Source: Bacteroidales bacterium (GTDB taxonomy: Bacteria > Bacteroidota > Bacteroidia > Bacteroidales > NBLH01). From it: 47,837 nucleotides of DNA. The notes under the pieces were generated by a model. It was not told the DNA's origin and searched no databases. It saw only the letters and a list, made by a program, of their open reading frames with translations. This document shows positions 16,036 to 26,421 of the stretch, piece after piece (position 1 is the first letter of the stretch; each line of letters begins with the position of its first letter). The translations under genes were made by a program, and so were the position numbers. Location: contig JAFGWC010000080.1 in the NCBI GenBank assembly GCA_016937695.1, positions 1 to 47,837 on the forward strand, given 5' to 3'.

Positions 16036-17487
16036 ATGAGTGATATAAGCAATTTAAAACCAAACTTGATTTGGAAATATTTTGATGAAATAACAAAAAT
16101 ACCCAGACCTTCTAAAAAAGAAGAAAAAATAATTCAATATCTTCTTAATTTTGCTAAAAATAATAATCTTGAAGCTGAAAAAGATGATGTTGGTAATGTA
16201 GTTATTAGAAAAAAAGCTACTAAAGGAATGGAAAATGTTCCTATTGTTATTTTGCAAAGTCATTCCGATATGGTTTGCGAAAAAAACAACGATGTAGATT
16301 TTAATTTCGATACTGATTCTATAAAAGCCTATGTAGATGGCGATTGGGTAACTGCAACAGGAACAACTTTAGGAGCTGATGATGGAATTGGCGTAGCAGC
16401 TGCATTAGCTATTTTAAGTTCTGATGATTTGCAACACGGACCAATTGAGGCTTTATTTACATCTGATGAAGAAACTGGCATGACCGGTGCTTTTGGATTA
16501 AAAGAAGGCTTTTTAAAAGGCTCTGTATTAATTAATTTGGATTCAGAAGACGAAGGACAAATTTTTATCGGTTGTGCCGGCGGAAAAGATTCTGCAGCTG
16601 AATTTGAATATAAAAAAGAAAAAATTAATGATAACTGTTATTCTTGTAAAATATCTATAAGTGGTTTAAAAGGTGGGCATTCTGGCGATGAAATTGATAG
16701 TGGCCTTGGTAATGCAAATAAAATTTTAAATAGATTTTTATGGAGATTATCCGAAAAAATAGATTTCAGACTAAGTAATTTTGATGGTGGAAACCTTAGA
16801 AATGCTATTGCAAGAGAAGCATATGCTATAATCTCTGTAAAACAGCATGATAAAGAACAAATTCGGCTTGCTTTAAACATTTACAGTTCTGAAATTACAA
16901 ATGAATTGGCTGTAACTGAACCAGATTTAAATATAGAAATGGATACTGTTGATAATCCTGATTTTGTTATAGATAAAGAAACTCAAAAACGTTTAATTCA
17001 ATCAATTTATGCTTGTCCTCATGGTGTTATTGCTATGAGCCAAAGTATTGATAATTTAGTTGAAACTTCAACAAATCTGGCTTCAGTAAAATTTATTGAT
17101 GATAAAATCATAATAGGAACAAGTCAAAGAAGTTCTGTTAATTCTGCTTTAATTGATATCTCAACAATGGTTAAATCAGTTTTTGAATTAGCAGGTGCAA
17201 AAGTTATTCAATCTGAAGGATATCCAGGATGGAAACCTAAATTGGATTCAAAAATATTGCAAATTGCAAAAAAATCATATCAAAATCTTTTCACTCAAGA
17301 TCCGCAAATATTAGCAATTCACGCAGGTTTAGAATGTGGTTTGTTTTTGAAAAAATATCCGCAATTAGACATGGTTTCTATTGGTCCTACTGTAAAAGGA
17401 GCTCATTCTCCAGACGAGAGAATATATATACCTTCGGTTGTGAAATTTTGGGATTTATTGATTGATATATTAAAGAATATCAAATAG
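16036..17487 (+). CDS. pepD: Aminoacyl-histidine dipeptidase (M20C metallopeptidase)
   Basis: Cytosolic Zn-dependent exopeptidase that splits dipeptides such as beta-Ala-His and Xaa-His. The M20 metal ligands are visible: QSHSDMV (His and Asp), LGADDGIGVA (bridging Asp), SDEETGMTGAFGL (catalytic and metal Glu), NLDSEDEG, and the late IHAGLECG and GAHSPDERI motifs, which hold the last glutamate and histidine. The N-terminal WKYFDEITKIPRPSKKEEKI is typical of PepD. Length 483 matches the family. A TAATTTTG at 16000-16007, 29 bases before the ATG, may be its -7 element. It converges on the RRM gene with a shared terminator. Confidence 0.95.
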   Translation: MSDISNLKPNLIWKYFDEITKIPRPSKKEEKIIQYLLNFAKNNNLEAEKDDVGNVVIRKKATKGMENVPIVILQSHSDMVCEKNNDVDFNFDTDSIKAYVDGDWVTATGTTLGADDGIGVAAALAILSSDDLQHGPIEALFTSDEETGMTGAFGLKEGFLKGSVLINLDSEDEGQIFIGCAGGKDSAAEFEYKKEKINDNCYSCKISISGLKGGHSGDEIDSGLGNANKILNRFLWRLSEKIDFRLSNFDGGNLRNAIAREAYAIISVKQHDKEQIRLALNIYSSEITNELAVTEPDLNIEMDTVDNPDFVIDKETQKRLIQSIYACPHGVIAMSQSIDNLVETSTNLASVKFIDDKIIIGTSQRSSVNSALIDISTMVKSVFELAGAKVIQSEGYPGWKPKLDSKILQIAKKSYQNLFTQDPQILAIHAGLECGLFLKKYPQLDMVSIGPTVKGAHSPDERIYIPSVVKFWDLLIDILKNIK

Positions 17488-17498
17488 TTATAAAAAAA

Positions 17499-17529
17499 AT
17501 AAGCAAAGCATAATTTATGCTTTGCTTAT
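17499..17529. terminator. Bidirectional terminator between pepD and the RRM gene
   Basis: A 31-base palindrome around a single central T (ATAAGCAAAGCATAA and its complement), preceded by A8 on the plus strand, which is a T-tract for the minus-strand RRM transcript. It lies between convergent genes. Confidence 0.8.
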
Positions 17530-17549
17530 ATATAAAAATATTTTTTAAT

Positions 17550-17795
17550 TTATTTCTTTTCTCTTGCTTCATTTACTTTCATTACTCGGCCACCAACATC
17601 TTTGCCGTTTAGTTCTTCGATAGCTTTTTTGCCATCTTCATCGTTTTTCATCTCGACAAATGCAAAGCCCTTACTTTTTCCTGAATATTTATCGATAATG
17701 ATTTTAACAGAAATTACTTCTCCAAATTCTTCAAAAACTGATTTTAATTCATCTTCACTAATTTTATAGTTAAGATTTCCTGTGTAAATGTTCAT
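17550..17795 (-). CDS. RRM RNA-binding protein
   Basis: An 81-residue single RNA-recognition-motif protein of the type found in Bacteroidota and cyanobacteria. RNP2 is NIYTGNLNY at residues 2-10 and RNP1 is SKGFAFVEM at about 42-50, with the aromatic residues that stack on RNA bases in place. The rest of the beta-alpha-beta-beta-alpha-beta fold is recognisable (ELKSVFEEFGEVISVKII, AIEELNGKDVGGRVMKVNEA). It ends with ARE-KK right after the fold, without the Gly-rich tail of many homologues. One of the best promoters in the window lies upstream, so it is probably well expressed. In Bacteroides relatives these proteins influence post-transcriptional control, but the targets here are unknown. Confidence 0.95.
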   Translation of the reverse strand: MNIYTGNLNYKISEDELKSVFEEFGEVISVKIIIDKYSGKSKGFAFVEMKNDEDGKKAIEELNGKDVGGRVMKVNEAREKK

Positions 17796-17826
17796 AGTAT
17801 GGTATAATTTGATTATTTAATTATAA

Positions 17827-17856
17827 CAAAGATATACATTTTTTTAAAATAACAAA
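17827..17856 (-). promoter_or_regulatory. Promoter of the RRM gene
   Basis: On the minus strand TTTG (17856-17853) is followed after 18 bases by TATCTTTG (17834-17827), matching both halves of the Bacteroidota promoter. The predicted start is near 17821, giving a leader of about 26 bases. Confidence 0.65.
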
Positions 17857-18024
17857 TATATTTTGCTTCTATACTTATTTGTAATTTTAATATATAGTAA
17901 TCTAAAAATTAAATTTAAATGATATATTTAAGTATACATTTTTGTTATTAAACAGTATGAAATATTTTGGTATAGAATTTGATTGATTACAAAATGTAAA
18001 TAATTATGTAAAAACAAATTTGCA

Positions 18025-19080
18025 ATGAAGAAAAAAAGCTATAGTTTTCCAAGTGTTTTTGAAGCAACAGGAATGCAATTAAATTCAGTATCTAATGATT
18101 TATTAAACGGAATAGAAATTTATGATACTGATAATCAGGCATATATAGTTGGTAATTTAGCATTAACTGAAGGCTCTTCTCCTCATAAAGCGATTAACAG
18201 TTCGCCAAGAGAATTAGATTATAATTTATTTCTAAAAGCTGGTATATTACTAGCTACAAACATGAACAACAGACCTTTAACTGTTACTACAGGTTTTCCC
18301 TTTTCCACATATCAAATTTATAAAGATATCGCTAAGGAAACCATAAAAAACTTAGAAAATATAGATTATAATCCAAAAACTTTCTCTGAAGAAGACAGAA
18401 CTAGAATAAAAACAAATATTCAAAATGTTGAAATTCTTCCTGAAATGATTGGTAATATTATTGCCTTAAGAGTTGGTGAACATACAAAAGAAGGCAATTT
18501 TTTTGTTGTTAGTTTGGGTTATGGAACTTGCGAGGCCGTATTAAGTACTGAAAGTGGTATTGTTCATAGAACTTCGGTTAGTATAAATGGAATGCAATAT
18601 GCTGTTGAAATGCTTATGCGAGCCTTATCTACAAAATATTATTTGGGATTTAAAACTGAAAAACATATTGATATGTTATTCAGGAATGATTATATAATTC
18701 TTGACAGAAAACGTATAAATATAGTTGATGTTAGAAAGGCTGTTTTACATAGATATTACAAAGAAGTTGTTTCGCCTGTATTAAGAAAATCATTTAGAGA
18801 TGCTGACTTTGAAATTGCAAATAGAATATATTTAACTGGCGGTGGTGCATTATTTCCCGAATTAGTTCAGGCTTTTGATGATGAATTTAACGATATTGCT
18901 AGTGTTGAAGTAGTTTCTAATCCTTTAACATTAACTAGTGAAGGATATAGCTTTAATTCTATTATGCTTGCTGGAGGTGATAAATCAACAGCTATAGGTC
19001 TAGATATCGGAAATGCAAACACTGTTTTAACTCAATATGAAAATGAAGCGGTTAAAGATTTTGAACCTACTTTTTCATAA
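18025..19080 (+). CDS. ParM/MreB-like actin-fold ATPase, apparently circularly permuted
   Basis: Predicted filament-forming or ATP-switch protein of the bacterial actin family, 351 residues, cytosolic. Seen directly: no phosphate-1 loop at the N-terminus, which begins SYSFPSVFEATG, the strand that normally follows that loop. Then come VTTGFPFSTYQIYKD and VEILPEMIGNIIAL, typical of ParM/Ta0583-type proteins, phosphate-2 at 161-172 (VVSLGYGTCEAV, Ser replacing the usual Asp), and the adenosine motif IYLTGGGALFPEL at 268-280. The phosphate-1 motif AIGLDIGNANTVL is at 323-335, followed by a hairpin and EPTFS at the end, strikingly like the MreB N-terminus (GIDLGTANTLV...EPS). A stop at 18001 in frame and no other start exclude a longer N-terminus. 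No ParR-like partner lies nearby; function unknown. Confidence 0.85.
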   Translation: MKKKSYSFPSVFEATGMQLNSVSNDLLNGIEIYDTDNQAYIVGNLALTEGSSPHKAINSSPRELDYNLFLKAGILLATNMNNRPLTVTTGFPFSTYQIYKDIAKETIKNLENIDYNPKTFSEEDRTRIKTNIQNVEILPEMIGNIIALRVGEHTKEGNFFVVSLGYGTCEAVLSTESGIVHRTSVSINGMQYAVEMLMRALSTKYYLGFKTEKHIDMLFRNDYIILDRKRINIVDVRKAVLHRYYKEVVSPVLRKSFRDADFEIANRIYLTGGGALFPELVQAFDDEFNDIASVEVVSNPLTLTSEGYSFNSIMLAGGDKSTAIGLDIGNANTVLTQYENEAVKDFEPTFS

Positions 19081-19119
19081 ATTTTTTATAGAGCTTTTTT
19101 TCGTTTATCAATACTGTTT

Positions 19120-19148
19120 AGCTGTCTGATTTTCAGGCAGCTTTTTTT
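19120..19148 (+). terminator. Intrinsic terminator after the actin-like gene
   Basis: AGCTGTCTGA and TCAGGCAGCT pair (one U-G) around a TTT loop and are followed by a run of seven T. It isolates the actin-like gene from the next gene. Confidence 0.85.
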
Positions 19149-19211
19149 GTTTTTACTGGCTTATTCATTAATTTTGATAATCTGTAAAATATTAATTTAA
19201 TATTATTTACC

Positions 19212-19640
19212 ATGAAAATAATTATAACTTTAACAATAATACTTTATTCATTTTCAAATGTGTTTTCTCAAGTCGAAGAAGACAATGATTACAATTTTTT
19301 AAACGATTTTCTTGTTGGTGAATATACTATTATAGGAAAAAAAATAGAATGCAATGAAGCCTACACAGGTTTTATGAAAATAGAAAATACCAATGGTAAA
19401 TTTAATGTTACAAGACAAATTGGTGATGACAAAATTATATGCGAAGCAGGTATTAAAGAAACTTTATCAGAAAAAATTAAAGTTTTTGTAATTAGTTTTT
19501 ATGAAAATAATATTAATTATGAAATTACATATCTGATTGATACTGATTTTGATAACTATCCTAGATTAAGCGGATTTTTATATTTTAAAAATAAAGAGAC
19601 CGAAAAACCTGGACTGGAAGCTGCTTTTTGTAATCATTAA
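19212..19640 (+). CDS. Small secreted protein, unknown function
   Basis: A 142-residue protein with a signal peptide (residues 1-20, hydrophobic core IIITLTIILYSFSNVFSQ). The mature part is acidic with a beta-strand-rich pattern (LVGEYTIIGKKIECNEAYTGFMKIENTNGKFNV, VFVISFYENNINYEITYLIDTDF), suggesting a small beta-barrel or lipocalin-like fold. Three cysteines are present (in IECNEAY, KIICEAG and AAFCNH), of which two could form a disulfide. It is a single gene between two terminators. I do not recognise the family. Confidence 0.7.
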   Translation: MKIIITLTIILYSFSNVFSQVEEDNDYNFLNDFLVGEYTIIGKKIECNEAYTGFMKIENTNGKFNVTRQIGDDKIICEAGIKETLSEKIKVFVISFYENNINYEITYLIDTDFDNYPRLSGFLYFKNKETEKPGLEAAFCNH

Positions 19641-19724
19641 TTAAATTATGCTGAATGCTTTTTTTTATTTAATTTCTTTCTTTTGACATTGGCTTTAGCC
19701 AAAACTAATTTAAAATTTGCATAG

Positions 19725-19764
19725 AAAAAAGCCAGACAAGTTTTAACAACTGTCAGGCTTTTTT
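19725..19764. terminator. Bidirectional terminator between two small envelope genes
   Basis: A6, then GCCAGACAAGTT pairing with AACTGTCAGGC (one A-A mismatch and one bulge), then T6. It lies between the plus-strand gene ending at 19640 and the minus-strand gene ending at 19862. A second small hairpin, TTGGC-TTTA-GCCAA, is at 19689-19702. Confidence 0.75.
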
Positions 19765-19861
19765 GTAGAATAATAATTCTTCTTTTTTATCATAATAAAA
19801 AAAACAGCAAGCTTTTGTTATTAACTACAATAATTTATAATATAAGTTGAAAATTTTATTT

Positions 19862-20182
19862 TTAGAATAAAATAACTAGTAAAAGAACAATAATTATTAT
19901 TGCACCTAAAGAGACATAAATACCATGCCCCATTGTTTGAAGCTCTTTTTTAATTGAACGTACCTCTTTGCGTAAAACTCTTTTTTCAGGTGATTTTAAA
20001 TTAGTCTTATCCATTGCTTTTATTTCGTCTAAACGCAACAATAAAACTTTAGCTCTTGCCGATTCTGCCGGTTTATCAGCTACTAATGTCGAAGGTGTAA
20101 CTTTTGTTGTTGCATTTGACTGAATAGGGTAAAACGCTAATAATGTGCATATTACCATTAAAATAAGAATTAATTTTTTCAT
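19862..20182 (-). CDS. Small envelope protein with signal peptide and C-terminal membrane helix
   Basis: I start at the ATG at 20182 (MKKLILILMVICTLLAFYPIQSNA), which gives a clean signal peptide; a start 13 codons upstream would put extra residues before it. The 106-residue product has a short helical middle rich in Lys/Arg/Glu (VLLLRLDEIKAMDKTNLKSPEKRVLRKEVRSIKKEL) and a C-terminal transmembrane helix (GIYVSLGAIIIIVLLLVILF) ending at the last residue. Similar small tail-anchored proteins are widespread in Bacteroidota and often carry no assigned role. It may be envelope-stress related, but nothing here proves it. Confidence 0.75.
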   Translation of the reverse strand: MKKLILILMVICTLLAFYPIQSNATTKVTPSTLVADKPAESARAKVLLLRLDEIKAMDKTNLKSPEKRVLRKEVRSIKKELQTMGHGIYVSLGAIIIIVLLLVILF

Positions 20183-20221
20183 TTTGTTAATTATAAGTGT
20201 GTAAATAATTTTAAAAAACAT

Positions 20222-20766
20222 CCATATTACTTTGTGAATCTAATTTATTGCAAAGGTCCTCTGATTTGCAATAAAATGTGTTACACAACTATTAATATCT
20301 TTTATATAATTCACACATTTTGCTAATAGATACTTAACCCGAATTATTCATATAATTCGAGAGTTATATAGTTAAATGTTTAAAGTTCATAAATTTGTGT
20401 GATATTTACTTGTATTTCAGTAGCTCAAATTTGGGCTATAAAATTAGAACAAAAAATCAACATCAACTTTTTGACTTTCACCTTTATAAACTTTCAACTC
20501 CACATTTTATTATCACAGTAGTTTTTAATTACTATTCGGTAGCATTTTTTCATATTTACGAATAAGTTATTCATGTTAATATTAATAATTTTTACGTTTT
20601 TCAAGCCTTTTTAAAATGCTAGCGCATTTTGTTAGTTAAAAACCACCTTTATTATTCGACATAGTTACAAACTTCGCCGAACTTCCTCGCTTTTAATCAG
20701 CCTTTACGTTGAGCAGTGGGTTTTACATTGCGTTTTCTAATTTTTTTTACTTCTTTTATTAATAAT
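20222..20766. other. 545-base noncoding stretch with three hairpins and a GC-richer patch
   Basis: No coding frame is supported here. Three short inverted repeats are visible: CGAATTAT-TCAT-ATAATTCG at 20340-20359, TAGCTC-AAATTT-GGGCTA at 20421-20438, and AAAATGC-TAGC-GCATTTT at 20613-20630. The part from about 20640 to 20740 is less AT-rich than the other spacers (for example ACTTCGCCGAACTTCCTCGC and TTACGTTGAGCAGTGGG), as if it were a remnant of something acquired or a decayed gene. I could not match it to any known element. Confidence 0.45.
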
Positions 20767-22662
20767 CTATAAAACTCTTATTTCAATATATGATGCATTA
20801 TCTTTTGAGCAATAAATTTTATGTGTTGCTTTTACAAAATCTTCTTCTTTAGCTTTATAAATATTGTCAACATATTTTTGCGGATTAACATCTACAAGTG
20901 GAAACCATGTACTTTGGACTTGAACCATTAATTTATGTCCTTTTTTAAAAGTATGCAATACATCTTGAAGCTCAAATTTAACTTTTGTTATTTTATTTGG
21001 AACAAAAGCTTCCGGTTTTTCTAATGAATTGCGATATCTGCCTCTAAAAACTTCGCTCCGTAACATTTGTTGATATCCTGCCATTTTAATGCTGTCAGGA
21101 TTGTGCTCAAAGTTTTTAAAATTATCAGGATAAACATCAATTAATTTTACAATCCAGTCTGCATCAGATTGATTTGTAGATACATACAAACAGACTTTTA
21201 TTTTTCCTGCTATAGTTTTATCATTATCTAAAACAATTGTTTTATACGAAATAACATCTTCTCTTTTATCTGCAAATCGTTGATCATCAGTCATATACTC
21301 TTTAGTCATTTTTGTAGAAACAGCTTCTGTATATGGAACAGGATTTTTTGGATTACTGATAAATTCATTAAACTCCTGATTAATTGGAATTTGTGTGTTT
21401 AAATCTCCGTTTTTATGAAAAAACAATTTTTCTGTTTGTGAATTTTTTGGTGGCCATTCATTAAATGCCTGCCATTTATTATTTCCTGTTTCGAACATAA
21501 GAGCTTTTGGTAAATCTAAATTGCCTTCGCCTTTTAAATAATATTTGAAAAACGGAAATTCTATGCTATCTCTGTAATAATCTGATGGAGCAGGAGAGTT
21601 GCCAAAAAACACATTCCCCAAAGTTGAACCATTACCACGAGCAAAACCTCCATGTATCCATGGTCCCATTACAATTTTATTGTTATTATTTTCTGTGCTT
21701 TTTTCAATAGCCTCAAAAACATGTAGCGGACCATATAAGTCTTCTGCGTCAAACCATCCGCCAATTGTTAAAACAGCAGGTTTTATATCTTTAAGATAAG
21801 TAATTAAGCTTCTTTTTTGCCAAAATTTATCATAATTTGGATGTTCCATTAATGTATCCCAGAAAGCAATTTTATAATAATATAAATTTTTGTTGATTTT
21901 CGATAGAGGTATTGCATTTTCTAAATAAAATTCATATCCATCATCAGTATTAAATTCAAAAAGAGGAGCGGGCCATTCTTTTACGGTATCTGTTCTTACT
22001 TGTCCAAAATATTGTCCAAAATTAAAATAATGCGCAGGCAGAAAAGCTCCATTATGATGAAAATCTTCAAAAAACCAGTCTGTTACCGGACATTGTGGTG
22101 TTGATGCAATATAAGCAGGATGTGCATTTATTAAAGCCATGGCTGCATAAAATCCGGGATATGAATTTCCCCACATTCCAAGTTTTCCGTTATTATTTTT
22201 AATGTTTTTTATTAGCCAATCTATTGAATCCCAAGCATCTGTGCTTTCATCAATTTTTGTAGAATCATTATAATTATCGGCTAAAGGTCTAACATCTTCA
22301 AATTCTCCTTCCGACATAAATTTACCTCTAACATCCTGATAAACAAAAATATATAAATCTTTAACAAGCTTCATTGAAGAGCCGATAGATTCAGCCAAAT
22401 TATTTTCACCGTATGGAATACAGCTATATGGTGTTCTTTTAAATAAAATCGGATATGTTTTGCTTTTATCTTTTGGAGAATATACTGATGTGAAAAGCTT
22501 TACGCGATCTCTCATCTCAACAAAATATTCATTTTTAGTATAGTTTTCAGCAATAAAAAGTGAATCTCCATTTATTGCTGTAACTATATTTTTATTTGTG
22601 TTTATACAAGCTAATAAGCTAGTTATTAACACTATAGTTATTAAAATTATTTTATTTTGCAT
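20767..22662 (-). CDS. CocE/NonD-family (S15-like) hydrolase, lipoprotein
   Basis: Alpha/beta-hydrolase of the X-Pro dipeptidyl-peptidase/cocaine-esterase superfamily, 631 residues. The N-terminus is a lipoprotein signal with a lipobox LLAC (Cys19), so it is probably anchored in the envelope. Catalytic elements: the nucleophile elbow GMWGNSYPGFYAA (Gly-x-Ser-Tyr-x-Gly type, here GNSYPG), the acid in GGWFDAEDLYGPLHVF, and the His in GPWIHGG. The C-terminal jelly-roll domain (LQDVLHTFKKGHKLMVQVQSTWFPLVDVNPQ) is as in the family. It may be a peptidase or an ester/amide hydrolase; the substrate cannot be decided. It stands alone, with no obvious partner gene. Confidence 0.9.
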   Translation of the reverse strand: MQNKIILITIVLITSLLACINTNKNIVTAINGDSLFIAENYTKNEYFVEMRDRVKLFTSVYSPKDKSKTYPILFKRTPYSCIPYGENNLAESIGSSMKLVKDLYIFVYQDVRGKFMSEGEFEDVRPLADNYNDSTKIDESTDAWDSIDWLIKNIKNNNGKLGMWGNSYPGFYAAMALINAHPAYIASTPQCPVTDWFFEDFHHNGAFLPAHYFNFGQYFGQVRTDTVKEWPAPLFEFNTDDGYEFYLENAIPLSKINKNLYYYKIAFWDTLMEHPNYDKFWQKRSLITYLKDIKPAVLTIGGWFDAEDLYGPLHVFEAIEKSTENNNNKIVMGPWIHGGFARGNGSTLGNVFFGNSPAPSDYYRDSIEFPFFKYYLKGEGNLDLPKALMFETGNNKWQAFNEWPPKNSQTEKLFFHKNGDLNTQIPINQEFNEFISNPKNPVPYTEAVSTKMTKEYMTDDQRFADKREDVISYKTIVLDNDKTIAGKIKVCLYVSTNQSDADWIVKLIDVYPDNFKNFEHNPDSIKMAGYQQMLRSEVFRGRYRNSLEKPEAFVPNKITKVKFELQDVLHTFKKGHKLMVQVQSTWFPLVDVNPQKYVDNIYKAKEEDFVKATHKIYCSKDNASYIEIRVL

Positions 22663-22862
22663 GATAATTATTTTAATATTTAAAAAAATGTTTTACGAAT
22701 ATATGAAATTGCTTTTTAAAATGATAATTTGATTTCTTAAAATAAATTATTTTGAATTAATACGCATTACTGTATTTCCCTTAATATCTAATATTTGCGT
22801 AATACAATTTATATTTTCGACTAATCCATCTGTTCGAATTAAAAAATAATCTATAAACTAGA

Positions 22863-22894
22863 TTTGGCCAAGTAAATAAATAGTTGTATTTTTC
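22863..22894 (+). promoter_or_regulatory. Candidate fabH promoter
   Basis: TTTG at 22863-22866 and TATTTTTC at 22887-22894 with a 20-base spacer, one mismatch from the TAnnTTTG consensus, 25 bases before the fabH start. Confidence 0.45.
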
Positions 22895-22919
22895 GACCCG
22901 AAAATAAATTCAAATAAAT

Positions 22920-23924
22920 ATGTTCAAATCAAAGATAACAGGAGCAGGCCACTATTTGCCTGAAAAGGTTGTTACTAACAAAGACCTTGAAAAAATAATG
23001 GATACCACTGATGAGTGGATTAGAGAACGCTCAGGCATTGAAGAAAGAAGATTTGCAGAGTATGGCAAAGATACTACTGCCAATATGGGAACAAAAGCTT
23101 CTAGAATAGCAATTGAAAGAGCCGGTTTAACAGTTGATGATATTGATTTTATCATTTTTGCAACCCTTAGTCCGGATTATTATTTTCCTGGACCTGGAAC
23201 TACTGTTCAGTACGAACTTGGTGGAAAAAGAACTATTGCTGCATTGGATGTTAGAAATCAGTGTTCAGGCTTTATTTATTCTTTGTCGGTTGCGGATCAG
23301 TTTATTAAAACAGGAATGTATAAAAATATTCTTGTAATTGGCTCAGAATTACATAGTTCAGGTTTAGATTTAACAACCAGAGGAAGAGCAGTTAGTGTTC
23401 TTTTTGGCGATGGTGCAGGTGCTGTTGTTCTTTCAAGATCAGAAGAAGAAGGTAAAGGTATTTTATCTACACATTTACATTCGCAAGGTGAATTTGCTGA
23501 AGCACTATATGTTAGAGGACCGGGTAATTTTACTCCTAGAAAATATTATCCTAAAATGGATGAGGATTATATAAATACAACTCCTCAAATGGATGGACAA
23601 TTAGTATTTAAAAATGCTGTTGTTAGATTTACAGAAGTTATTATGGAAGCTCTAAAAACTAATAATTATACTCCTGCTGATTTAAATATGTTTGTTCCTC
23701 ATCAAGCTAATTTAAGAATTAGCCAGTTTGTTCAAAGACAATTAAAACTTACTGATGATAGAGTGTATAATAATATTCAAAGATTAGGAAATACAACTGC
23801 AGCTACAATTCCAATTATAATTAGCGAAATGTGGGAAAAAAATATGATTAAAGAAAATGATTTACATGTACTAGCTGCTTTTGGAAGTGGATTTACATGG
23901 GCGTCTGCTTTAATAAAGTGGTAA
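22920..23924 (+). CDS. fabH: 3-oxoacyl-ACP synthase III (FabH family)
   Basis: Condensing enzyme that starts fatty-acid synthesis by joining an acyl-CoA primer with malonyl-ACP. The thiolase-fold catalytic triad is complete: Cys115 in DVRNQCSGFIYSL, His261 in VPHQANLRI, Asn291 in RLGNTTAATIP. The N-terminus ITGAGHYLPEKVVTN and DEWIRERSGIEERR are classic. NQCSGF replaces the AACAGF of E. coli FabH, as in many paralogues, so a specialised primer (branched or longer chain) is possible. It has a gap, not an operon, with both neighbours and no acpP or plsX nearby, which also fits a paralogue over the housekeeping copy. Length 334 is normal. Confidence 0.92.
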   Translation: MFKSKITGAGHYLPEKVVTNKDLEKIMDTTDEWIRERSGIEERRFAEYGKDTTANMGTKASRIAIERAGLTVDDIDFIIFATLSPDYYFPGPGTTVQYELGGKRTIAALDVRNQCSGFIYSLSVADQFIKTGMYKNILVIGSELHSSGLDLTTRGRAVSVLFGDGAGAVVLSRSEEEGKGILSTHLHSQGEFAEALYVRGPGNFTPRKYYPKMDEDYINTTPQMDGQLVFKNAVVRFTEVIMEALKTNNYTPADLNMFVPHQANLRISQFVQRQLKLTDDRVYNNIQRLGNTTAATIPIIISEMWEKNMIKENDLHVLAAFGSGFTWASALIKW

Positions 23925-24000
23925 TGCTTGTTATATAATAGTTTTTCATAAAATTAATTTTTGTTGTTGATTAAAACTAAATTTTTGAAAAACTTATTTG

Positions 24001-24032
24001 AAAAAGATGTGATTTATATTACATCTTTTTTT
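24001..24032 (+). terminator. Intrinsic terminator after fabH
   Basis: AAAAAGATGT and ACATCTTTTT pair across a ten-base loop and run into T-rich sequence. Confidence 0.7.
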
Positions 24033-24039
24033 GTTTTAA

Positions 24040-26373
<2,334 letters not shown>

Positions 26374-26385
26374 TAAAACTTTATT

Positions 26386-26421
26386 AAAAAAAAAGCTGCC
26401 TTAATAGCAGCTTTTTTTTTT
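26386..26421. terminator. Bidirectional terminator between isocitrate dehydrogenase and dnaX
   Basis: A8-GCTGC pairs with GCAGC-T9 around the loop CTTAATA. A/T tracts on both sides suit both strands. Its last T bases touch the dnaX stop codon (26420-26422). Confidence 0.85.

Noticed and set aside
17957-17986. Mini-frame MKYFGIEFD before the actin-like gene, faintly like a phosphate-1 strand
   Set aside because: Nine codons in another frame, ending in TGA 38 bases before the real start; resemblance is limited to a few residues, so a degraded original N-terminus is possible but not supported.
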